Source of the DNA: Tribonema minus
Taxonomy: Eukaryota; Sar; Xanthophyceae; Tribonematales; Tribonemataceae
Reading direction: 5' to 3'
Assembly (NCBI GenBank): GCA_017506865.1
Contig: JAFCMP010000123.1
Span: 1 to 64,000 of the forward strand
DNA: 64,000 nucleotides
Shown here: positions 10,890 to 21,603 of the stretch, in pieces
Layout of the letters: the number at the start of each line of letters is the position of its first letter
Position numbering within the stretch: position 1 is the first letter of the stretch
Notes under the pieces: model-generated
What the model saw: only the letters and a program-made list of their open reading frames with translations
What the model was told of the DNA's origin: nothing
The model's database searches: none
Made by a program: the position numbers and the translations under genes

Positions 10890-13575
10890 GTGACTATGAA
10901 GCAACTGCCAAATTTCATTCATAACTTGCCATCTGCAGCGGTAGACCAATGTCCATGAGGGAGTCAGGTTCATGTTCCAAGCCATTTTGACATCGGCCTT
11001 GTAAGCTTCACAGCTTGAGTGGACCAGTCGCACTGCACATGTTGCGTACTCAAACTCAAAGACACACACCAACGGACAGCAGCGCTACCGCGGGCATGGC
11101 CAGTTTGGCTCAAGTTTGACTGTACTGTTAGCTCTCGCACTGCATGGCCACTGCGTTTTCTGAGTGCACGGCACAGCTCGACCTTAGATAGCAGATCGTG
11201 TCAAGCTGATCGCATTGTGCCCTGTTCGTTTGCATGCAGTTCGGTGCTGAGCTTCAGGGGAGCTGTTTGGGTCACCAACGAAGCTTTGGAGGTCGTGCAG
11301 ATGCAAGCTTCCACTGCTGGTTTTAAGGTGTACCTGAAGAAAAAAAACAGCTCGCTATACTGGCTAGTCTGCCATTGTGCAGGTGCCCTCCTCAGAAGGC
11401 CTCTGCACTGAAGCCCGATGCTGCACCACGGACAGTGGTAAATCAGTGCATCAAATGCAACTGCAGCTGGCGTGCAGTTCTAAAGCCTCACATGCCATCA
11501 GCGCGTCAGCCTCTTGCTGCGATCACTGATAGCCTGGAGCATACGGTCACTGCCACACCAGTGCCATGGACTCTGATCAGTGTCCCCTCGTCATTCAGCG
11601 AGGGTCACAACCATGCAATGGCTGTGAAGCAGCTACCTCGGCCTGATGGCATCGGCCGCATCATTGCCAAGAGCGAGCTCACAGCAGAAATCTTAGCTGA
11701 TGTCAGGAGCTGGTGCGTGGCGCCCAGCATGTGTGGAAAGATGCTGCGACAAACTGTCCTCGCTCACCACTTCGGCGGGGACCTGAAGGCTGTCTTCGAT
11801 GAGCAGGCAATCAATCAGCTCAACAATGTAGCGGCGGCTGTCAGGGCGAAGCTTGCATTCGTTGCTGGCGACAGCAAAGAGTTCATTGCTGAGCTCAACA
11901 ATGTGGTGGCGACAGGAGGGTAATGCTGCTCATGACCTTTCGGAGGACAGCACGTTTAAGCGAGCATTCTGGGCCACACGCGAGCAGGTGGAGCTGGCCA
12001 TGGAGTTTGGTCTGGATGTCATTCAACAGGTGACCCACAGTCGCTGAGCTCGCTTACTGCACGTAAGTTTGCTTTTGCCACAACTGTCGGTCGGTCTGCA
12101 CTGAGTGACAAAGGGTGATGCATGCAAAGCACGCAGTTGTCAGCTATCAGTGTGTGTGCTGAGGCCGGCCAACGCTTCCGTAGTGAGTGAACGTGCAGTC
12201 ACAAACCTGTCAATGTGCCATCCTTGCGTCCTTGGGGTATATTTTGCATTTAGGTCAGCTTGCAGGCTTTGTCATGATTGTGTCGTCGTGCCAATGCCTC
12301 AACTGCCGCTGGAGTGATCACTGTTGCATTTTCTGAAGCACCACTAATCTGAATCGTCTCTGTTGTCCACTTGCTTGGGTGTTTCACAGGACTGCACATT
12401 TGGCACAAACAAGTATGGCCTGCCGCTCAGCATTATCATTGGCGTGAACGGCGAGAGCAAGTGAGTCATGTCGCTGTTGCAGGAATGTCTGATGGTGATG
12501 AAGTACTGTATGCGCGAATGCATGGTTCTGATATGCGTATACCGTATACTGTCATGCTAATGGCTTCTATGCTATTGATTGCTGAGCATGTATCAGTCAA
12601 GTTTAAATCACAGCGGGCCATGAAACACAGATGTCTGACTCAGACTGTGCGAATCTCTCTGCAATATGTGCAGGACAAGACTGTTCTGCCAGGCAGTGTT
12701 GGATGGAGAGGGCACTGAAGAGTTCACGTGGTTCTTCGACCATTATGTGAAAATGGTGGACGGGCGATTCCCTCGAGTGTGCTTCACAGACAGGTATGAA
12801 GGCTTGCAGCATATCCTGTTTCTGCAAGAGTATCCTGTTTAACAAAACTGATATACATGTTGGTTATTAAATACTATAGCATACATATACGCCAACTCAA
12901 GTATCCTACCCGCTCTATATGCGTTATAAAGACGGCAGTTTAGCCATTGTGGCATGCGGCATACGGCGTACATGTCATGATCCTTTCTCACTAAGCAACA
13001 AGGTTTGCTTTCAGCTTGATTTCAGGGACATGAGCGAACAGCTGAAGGTAGTCACCCAGACATATGTACATAAACTGTTGTTTGAGCAGCTGCCACCATC
13101 GGCCGCACGTGCTTGCAGTGTTATGCTTGTGGTTGTGGTGTCATCAAATGCACAACTGCCTGCTGTCTGCAATAGCGCTACACTGCTGAACGAGAAATTG
13201 AAAGAAGTTGAAGTTCAGGTATCACCTACGTGGTATGTACGAAGAAGAAGCGAGGCTCTTAGTCATCCCTTGCACAGCCGTATATGTACGGTGCTATACG
13301 CTAGCGCACATCCCTTATCCTGTTACACATGCATCACTGTCAGGCTGGTGACCCAATCTTATCCTTACTTGTGTTATTGTGCAGAGATGCAGCTGCAGAG
13401 GCGGCCATGGAGTTGTCATGGCCGGAACGGTGCACCTGATCTGCGAGTGGCATTTCATCAAGAACGTGAAGGAGAAGTTGAAATCAAGACTGGGGACTGC
13501 ATGGAAGGCAAGTGCAACCCCGACGCCACGGAAGTTGACTGTCAAATGTATGTCTACAGCTGTTGGAAATTAGTA

Positions 13576-13660
13576 GCATGGCCCTTGTTTGCATGTGTAG
13601 AGCACCTAGCCATGAGTGCATGCCCCTTGTTTGCATGTGTAGAGCACCTAGCCATGAGTT
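13576..13660. repeat. Two-copy tandem repeat, about 42-bp unit
   Basis: A unit containing TTGTTTGCATGTGTAGAGCA occurs twice head to tail in an intron of the transposase gene. Confidence 0.8.
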
Positions 13661-13673
13661 GCATCACGTGAAC

Positions 13674-14143
13674 AAAATGACGTTGACAGGAACAATCTGA
13701 TTGCAATGTTGTCAGCCAGCATTGCTGTGCATCCCTATCTTGGCAAGCGAACTTCCGTGGCATTTTTTTTAGTCATCCGCTGCCAAATGCACGTTGTGAG
13801 ACATTGCATGTCAGGCTTGCACAAGTCTTTGGTGTTGAGCGCTGGCTAATCTGCAGTGATCATGATGGTATTTTTCCAGAATGTGCCAGCTGACACCCAA
13901 AGGTGACAAAAATGACGTTGACAGGAACAATCTGATCGCAATGTTGTCAGCCAGCATTGCTGTGCATCCCTATCTTGGCAAGCCAACTTCCGTGGCATTT
14001 TTTTTAGTCATCCGCTGCCAAATGCACGTTGTGAGACATTGCATGTCAGGCTTGCACAAGTCTTTGGTGTTGAGCGCTGGCTAGTCTGCAGTGATCAAGA
14101 TGGTATTTTTCCAGAATGTGCCAGCTGACACCCAAAGGTGACA
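13674..14143. repeat. Two-copy tandem duplication, 235-bp unit
   Basis: The unit starting AAAATGACGTTGACAGG is repeated head to tail with a period of 235 bp and very few differences, inside a transposase intron. Near identity points to a recent duplication. Confidence 0.9.
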
Positions 14144-15487
14144 TGTATGAAGCAACCATGATCTTCGTGCACTGCGTGTTCTGCGCCATCTTAAACAGTG
14201 ATGCTGCAACTCGCATACTCAGCCAGGGAAGTGCTGGGCAGCTGAATCACGTGCACAATGTTTTAACTCAAAAACAATTGATCTGACAGAATGCGCATAT
14301 AGGGTTGCAAAGTGCAGAGATGTGCTTGATACACTTACATCAGCTTGATAATGTGCGCGATTTACTAGGGTTTGCCTGGCAACAAGCAGCGATGGCAGAA
14401 AAATGTACTACTACAAGAGAAGTGAGAGCCTCATGTACTGTTTGTACCTTCCTGTATTTCATGTGCTTATTGGCCTGTGGACATGGCCAGGCTCGTCCGT
14501 GTATGCTAATGTCTATGCCAAGCATATCCATCACCGGTACTGTCCATTCTTGTTGACTGACAGGACTTCAAGCGGCATCTGCGGCTGGCGTCCAGAGCGC
14601 CCACGGAGCGCTGCTTCGAATCAGCGTGGCAAGCAATGCACCATTGCCTTGCACACGCTGGAAAAGCTGAGGCCGAGGTGGTGACATACCTCAACCGGAC
14701 CATCTACGCAATCCGCAGGCGGTGGGCTTTCTGTTTCCGGCTTGGCATCCTCACCCTCGGCATCAACTCTACCCAGCGCTGCGAGGGCTACTTTGCCAAG
14801 CTGAAGGCAGAGCTGGAGAAAATGGGCACGCTGTGCTCCCTCACCACTTCCATCAGCCGCATCACTGCAAGATACAGCGCGGAAGACCAGCTATACATGG
14901 AGGCCAGCACCCGCGCATTGGACGTGGCTGTGAAGGGCATCGATGCAGGGCTGCGCAGCATCTACGGGGCATTGCTGGAGGTAGCGAAGCATCATGGCAC
15001 TTTGCATTGCCTGAAGCACATCGCCCAGGAGGTGGTCGCTGCAGCGCGGTATCATGTGGCGGTTGCGGATGAAGGTCTCAATTCCAGTCCAGGTACGTTT
15101 TCTTGCGAAGTTCATCATGCACATGTAGCACACGCACCTGGTGACCTTACCGTACCGCTGTTGAATAATGACTTACTGCCCCCCATTCTAGACGCCCCCT
15201 CTCTTTGTGTGAGACCACGGGCGTCATTGCAAAGTCATAGCCCCCCTTTTGCCAAACGGCGACAACACCCACCTACAGAAATGTCGACAACAGCAACAGT
15301 GCTGCAGCAAATATTGCTGTTCCCATTATAGTACTGCATGTCCATGTGCCAAGCAAGTCGAGTACACTAAAGCCAGTAAGGTAACGGCATCCTCGATACC
15401 CTCAGCCTTTCTTATGCCCCTGCCCCCCCTCCCTCTCGACCCACTCGCCTGCCTCCTGGTTTATTCGGCTTGCCAATCTTGGACCTC

Positions 15488-15542
15488 TGCCCCCCCCCCC
15501 CCCCCCCCCCCCGCCCTGGTAAATGCCCCGGCCCCCCCCCCC
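15488..15542. repeat. Poly-C tracts in a transposase intron
   Basis: Two long C runs lie 5' of the SWIM exon. They are low-complexity sequence and prone to assembly error. Confidence 0.8.
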
Positions 15543-17271
15543 CTCAAAGGGGTGCTGTCAGACTCGCCTGACTGAGGGATCATGATCATCCGATGTAATT
15601 TAGTATATGCATACCCTGTATGAGTCCGTGCACTGCCGAATGAAGGCTAATGTCCACCAGTTCTTCAGCTTCATGTCCTCAGTGGTACACGTTTCCACTG
15701 CTGAGCTGGACTTGAAGTTCGATTGCATGCATTTTTCTCACCCCCTCTCACCTGTTCAGCCCGCTGCAACCAACACCAGAGCCTCGTTGAGACGCCGCAC
15801 CTGCCTTCTTCTCAATCTTCAGGTTGTCTGCCTGTGCAGCCCTGTACAATCAACGTGAGGTTCTCAATGAGGCGCCGTGCACTGCGGACTGCTGGGTGGT
15901 GGCAGCCCTGATGCGAGAGTCACCTGCACTTTCTTCTCATGTCTGGACGCATTCAAGCCCTTTCTAAAGCACCCTCTGACTTGATGCGCGTGTGTTGCTG
16001 CTTTCAGGACCAACCCCGGAGGACGACCCTGACGCAACATTAGATGACAATGATAGTCGGAGGGCAAGTGAGGGCATGTTGCAAGCGATCACGCGCAGCG
16101 CCCCAGTGTTTGCAAATCAGGAGTGGTTTGCAGCGACGGCTACTTCAGGGTGCTCGCAGCACTCGGTGGTGGTGGCGGCCTCAGGCGCTGCCCTGTGCAG
16201 CTGCCTGAACCCCATACGGACAGGCATGCTCTGCCGTCACATCATCGCTTGCCTGCCGCGAGTGACAGTCATCCCCGCTGGGGGGGTGGCAGAGGCGGCG
16301 GGGCCGGCGGCGGGGGAGGGACAGGGGGTGGGGGGGACAGCGGATAGCGAGCAGGGCTCTGGAGAATGCGCAGCTGGCACCGCCGCTGCCGATACAAGCG
16401 GTGCGGCGTCAGCAGCTCCGGCGTACGGCATGTTCGACGTGACGCTGCGCATGCGCAAGGGCGAGGGCCTCGGCGTCAAGCTCAAATTCGGCAACCGCAT
16501 GGTCGTCGTACAAGCGTTCACGCGCGCGGAGGACGGTGGCATGCTTGCTGCCGAGGCATCAGAGCTTGTAGCCATTGGCGACATCATCACTGCCATAGAT
16601 GGTTGCACTCTGCAAGGGCTGCCGCAGAGCACAGCAGAGCGGGTGCTCAAGGCTGCTCGCAAAGCAAGCCCTATGCAGAACACACTTACTCTGCGGAATG
16701 GTAAGGAGGGGGGGGTGGGGCGGGCACAAGTGCGCAGCAAATGGTGGCTGATGTACCTCTTCCATCAAATCCTGCAGCGCCTGGCCGGCCACAATGCTTA
16801 CGTGTCGCCATTGCAGCTGCCAATGCTGTATTCCGCAACACCAACCCTAGGTGGCTGCGTCCTTCCTCAGCCCAGGCAGCAGCTTGCGTCACCACTAGTG
16901 CTGGTCAGCAGGTAGCACTGGCCAAAGTGTTGGCTCTTGCTGCAATGCACTATGCTGCTGGCACAGATGTCACTCAACACGCATTCGACGGTGATTGGGC
17001 AGGGGCAGCAGCATTAGATGAGCCATTGCAGACTAATGTTGAGAAGGCTCATGCTGAGGTATGGGCGATTGCCAAGACCATTGTCGCAGACGCTAAGTCA
17101 TTGCCACCACAGCAGGCAGTAGACAAAATGAGGTATCTGGCTGAGGTAATGCGCGACATGGTTGCTGGCAATGTCCATGACCCTTTTGTCAGGAAACGGC
17201 GTACGCAGAACACGGTGGGAAAACGCATTAAGGGCAGCACAGGCGGAGCCCGCAAGAAGCCCAAATCGTAG

Positions 17272-20200
17272 ACATCAGCAGCCAGTTGTGATGCCTAATG
17301 TGTGTTTAAATCACATGATTATTCATGATGCATGTTGAAGTTCTACTGCTCCTGCTTTCGGCGTTCAGATCACACATCCTGACAACTTTATGCATGTACA
17401 AAAGTAAGCCGCTTGCAAGCATACATTGCGTTGTCATCTGCTGTGTAAGGTCAGCCTTGTCCTGCATAGTGAAAACTAAAGCCGCTCTGCTATTGTGACC
17501 GTGCTGCGGTGAGCCGCTTCACCTACTCTTGTAATGCAGATAATGACATGTCATGCTAGTACTTGTAAAGCAGAGTATGTATGCTTGTCTAGTGCTGTTG
17601 TTGCAACACGACATAACAGTGCATGGCATCTTGAGCGACGGATGATGACTTCACGAGCCAAGTGTTGTCAAGCTGGCTCTGCCAGAGCCACCTGATGTCG
17701 AATTCTGACAAAGTCATCTACCTTTATAATTTTTGCATACAGACCTGGATTGCAATTCCATGGCATGTGCTTGCCAGCTATATGGCATGTCTTTTGACAT
17801 CAGGTTCACGAGGACAACTCCAAGGTGCGTGCATGTACATGTGCCTGATGTACTGTTGATGCTTCACCACTGACAGGACCACAACTCAAACATGATGCAT
17901 GCATGCATGTGTGTTCACACTAAGGTCATGCGCGTAGGATCACAGCACCAACTGTAATGCGAGAAATACTGAAAGATGATCGAATCAGGTGTAGCAGAGC
18001 ACCCGTTCTCCAAACAACCTGCTGAACGGGCATGCACCCTCTCTTGCAGCCGCCTGTGCGTGTATGTGATGTTGGCCTCACAGTTTGAAACCGGTCAAGT
18101 GTGTCGCAAATTGAAATGGTAACACAAACTAATACTCAACACGGGGACGCACAACTCAGAAATGCATTTGTGCAGAAAAGAAAAGAAAGAGGGGCATTGA
18201 TGAGGTGCCTGTTGTAAAAAACGGTGTGCCTTGACATAACAGTGCGTGTGTACACATCTGGGCGCAATGCGCAAATCCGCTGTGCTGTAATCGCACGTTG
18301 CAGGTGGTATAAGTACTTGGGCGGATGGTTGCCTGGCACCATGCAGAATATGCAGCTGCAAAACACGCCATCTTGCTGCTGGAATCTCCACGACATCTGC
18401 GACGTCAGATAGAGATAACATCGATCAGGTAATTTGCTAAATGATCATGGTTCCTGCTTGCAGCACACGAATACTGATAATGCTACGAACCTGAAACACT
18501 CTAAAATCAGGCTGTGTGCTGGTGCTCGTATGGAAAGGACGCAGTTTGTGCCTGCAGCGTACTTGTACCACCTTCACTAGCACAGACCGCAGAGGTTCAG
18601 GACTTGTGCATCAGTCACAGAAAAACATCTCATCCGCAGCATACTCACATCAGGGGCCAGTGATGCCCTCTTCGCAAGCAGCGGCCATGCATGCACGCAC
18701 CTCATGCTAACTAGATCAACAGCAGCAGTTGAATAGCCTGATCATTTCAACAGCATGAATTTGATGGTCAGGACAAGGCATCGATTGCAATGCATATATC
18801 ATGACAGCAACTACTGCTGAATCATAACCCTTGCAGTTGAGCTGTATTGATGGGCATAGCATAATGCTTATCCACCCTGCACTTCTGCAGGTGCATAAAT
18901 CAAGCTCACCATTTGCAATGATGCCTTCAGCATGCGCAACATAAGCAACACCTGCCAGTGTTTATAATACACACAGGACAAAGGCTCCGGATAACTAACT
19001 TTGCAAGCAACATGAGCAGTTTCAAAACCACCTGCCTGTCTTGGAGCCAAGCATATAGCCAGGCCTGCTCGCTGCAAGTGGCGCACACCAGCTGCTTGGT
19101 ACTAGGGCGATTTGACAGTTCGTGAGGGTGCCTGCAGCTGTGCCTCGCTTGGAGCCGATCTCAGATGGTGGGCCTGCATAAGATTGCAATAGGATGGCCG
19201 TGAGGTGATAATGCGAACATGTTTTGAACACTGCATTGAGAACGCTATTGTGTTGTAAGACATTTAACAGTGCAACAAGTTCTTGAGTAGCGTATAGTGA
19301 TTGCATTTGCCTGAGTCGCAAATGTTGCTCGTTGCGCCGCTGCGATGTGTGGACAAGTCCAGTTATCCATTTGTGTTCATGCTGACGACAGCAATTTCAG
19401 CTGCCTGCAAGCATTTCACCATCTTCCAGCATTCCTTGACACTAGGCACAGTATACTACCACAACACATGATGGTCATTGTCACTTTCTTCGACGTTGGT
19501 TAACATCAATGCACATTGGAACATTTCAAGCATTTCACCTCAACGGGCATGCGCATTCAGCTTAGGATTGACTGAGGCAGGTGGGAATGTTTGACCGTCT
19601 CCAGCATGCGCAATCCTGTCAAACCCAACGGTCTCCGTGCAAATCAGTGGTCCTTCATCTTTCTATTGCTCGGGAGCGTGTCCAATCACATCAACATGCA
19701 CATGCATGACGCCACAACTCAGCCGCTCTGGCCTGCATTGATACATTTGAATTTTGCAGTATCTCTGGCACTTTTCAGCTTTGTCTTCACGTGTGGGATA
19801 CGCTTTCCAAAAAATCGTTTGTTGCTGTACCCCTAAATAACGACACGTGGTGTAGACTTGTACTAGATAATTGCCTTACGGTATGGTAGACCGCGTTGAC
19901 GGTAGTGACTGAACACATTAACAGTGGAACCATAACATTTAGTGGAACCATAACATGCAGTAAACGGAAGGTGCGTGTGTAAGCTGTCTCAATCACACTC
20001 TTCAACAGATAGCATCAGAACATCTGCCATGTGCCACCTTGAATGAGCACATGTGGTCGTCAGAATATTGCACTGAAGTCGAAAAAAACCATGCGTTCCT
20101 ATATTTATTTTGGCCCGCGCTTTCACTCTATTGTTGTACCGTATCCAGTGACCGTTGCGCTGCTACTGCTGCGACTCCTGCAGAGCAACTGCTAGTGCGC

Positions 20201-21141
20201 TTGGCATGCACTTGCGGGCGACTAAGGCCAGGAGCATATGGGAATTGCGCAGCAACCACAAAAAAACCTGCATGTAGCATGCTAACATCAGCAGCAGCAC
20301 GCACCAGCGGCTGCGTTTCAATTGCTGCTGTTGCTGCTGCTGCTGGTGGTGAGCCGATGCTTGCATCATTGCCTCCTTGTCTGCTTGACGTGGTAAACCA
20401 ACTCTGTTTGGAGCCTGGTTCAATGCAATGTTGCGCGAACGGAGAGGTATTCACACAGCGCCTCAGTAAAGCACACAAGCGAAAAAAGCCAGTTTGAGAG
20501 CCTTTAGTATACCGCTTTACCTGATCACTACACAACGCCGCTGTAATGCCGTTGGAGCGCTTTCGCCATTGCAACCAGTCTCCATGCCGCCATTGGCCTC
20601 CATTCGCCGCCCGCGCCTGTCTACAAAGTCCTTCTACTGCCTGTGAGACTGGGGCTGTCGCAGCAGCGGCCTCCCTTTGCCGCCAGCGCCTGCCACAGAG
20701 CCAGCCCTCCTACTGCCTGTTAGTTCTGGCGCTCACGTAGCAGCAGCAGCGAGGCGGCAGTGCTGAATGAATGGATGACGTGGCTCTGAGGCCTCAACAT
20801 TGAATGGGTGAGGCTGGCCCATATGCGGGATCCAACAAGTATGGGACAAGCACTCGCGCCGTGCACAAGCAGTAGCTCAGTCTCAAGTCATATCAAGGCA
20901 AGAGCCACAAAGCCTACAGCCTACAGGTCAGGTGCACATATGCTGCAGTTGTAAGCAGCTTTGAGCAACCACAGCTGCGTCACTGGCAGTGGTAAAGCAG
21001 CAACACACGAACGGCAAGCGCAACCTGAGCACAGCAGCCTGCTGCAGAAAGCTATCGTCGCCCTACAATGTCGCCAGCGATAATAACCATAGCCACTGGT
21101 CTCGCAGTTGTGGCAGTAATAGCAGCACCGCCAGCAGCAAT

Positions 21142-21182
<41 letters not shown>

Positions 21183-21445
21183 TGAGTGCTTGCTCTTTGT
21201 GCTGACTGCCAAATCTGGTTGCTGCTGCCGTGTATGCCGGTGCAGATTTCTACATGTTGACTGAAATACTCCAAATTCTTGCAAACCAAGCACTGCATTC
21301 GCCACAGCATAGACAGCGCACGAAGGATAAGAGCAACAGTTGCAGACTTTCGCTTCGAAACACTTGCCTATGACAGCTGCCCGCACCAGCCACGCCATTG
21401 CATCGCCAGACCACAGACCGCTGGTGTTTTACAACAGAATGAGCC
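17272..21445. other. Non-coding 3' part of the Mutator-like element
   Basis: No recognisable domain or long coding frame is present in this 4.2-kb stretch. It contains a CAG-type microsatellite at 21118-21180. It may be captured or filler DNA within the element. Confidence 0.5.
21118..21180. repeat. CAG/AGC microsatellite
   Basis: Imperfect then perfect AGC repeats; the perfect part is around 21152-21178. It translates to polyserine, polyglutamine or polyalanine in different frames and is not a gene. Confidence 0.85.
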
Positions 21446-21598
21446 GTCAACACGGCCTCCGCACTGTGCGTAGCGCCAGAAACGCAAGGGCGACTGCTGC
21501 GAACACGCACACTTCAAATGTGCACTTGCTGGGGGGTGTTCAACCCCCCTGGCCCAAATAGTTAATTGGGCCAGGCTGGCCCAAATATGGGATCCGCG
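21446..21598 (-). repeat. Right terminal inverted repeat of the Mutator-like element
   Basis: This is the inverted partner of 10643-10792. Its outer end lies only about six bases upstream of the helicase start codon at 21604, so the element directly abuts the neighbouring virus-like cassette. Confidence 0.92.
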
Positions 21599-21603
21599 GT
21601 CTG

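Larger units (their letters stand above)
11241..17271 (+). pseudogene. MULE transposase with FAR1-like N-terminus, SWIM finger and PDZ-like domain
   Basis: Parts in order: a FAR1-type DNA-binding region (11241-11650, with NEALEVVQ, CIKCNCSWRAVL and a terminal HNH); the catalytic core in exons 12390-12460 (DCTFGTNKYGLPL, first Asp), 12674-12793 (CFTDRD, second Asp), 13385-13507 (CEWHFIKNVKEKL) and 14564-15092 (GINSTQRCEGYF, likely Glu); a SWIM finger CSCLNP...CRHI and a PDZ-like domain in exon 16008-16700; and a basic tail ending DPFVRKRRTQ...KKPKS (16778-17271). Exon phases agree in the second half. Single-base frameshifts interrupt the first half near 11385, 11922 and 13425. The intron after 13507 appears to use a GCAAGT donor. 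MULE identity is secure; present activity is doubtful unless the shifts are assembly errors. Confidence 0.82.
10643..21598 (+). mobile_element. Mutator-like DNA transposon of about 11 kb
   Basis: Near-identical inverted repeats at 10643-10792 and 21446-21598 bound a region that carries a MULE-type transposase in 11241-17271. The outer ends are slightly less alike (GGGTCTCATC against GGATCCCATA) than the core beginning TTTGGGCCAGCC. I could not find a clean 9-bp target duplication; the best candidate, GGTCTCATC on the left and GGTCTGATG at 21598-21606, matches at 7 of 9. The interior is less GC-rich than the cassette to its right. About 4 kb at the 3' end of the element has no recognisable gene. 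Confidence 0.8.

Noticed and set aside
20128..20574. Glutamine/alanine-rich frames in the 3' part of the transposon
   Set aside because: They arise from a CTG/CAG repeat at about 20320-20350 and have no further coding signal.
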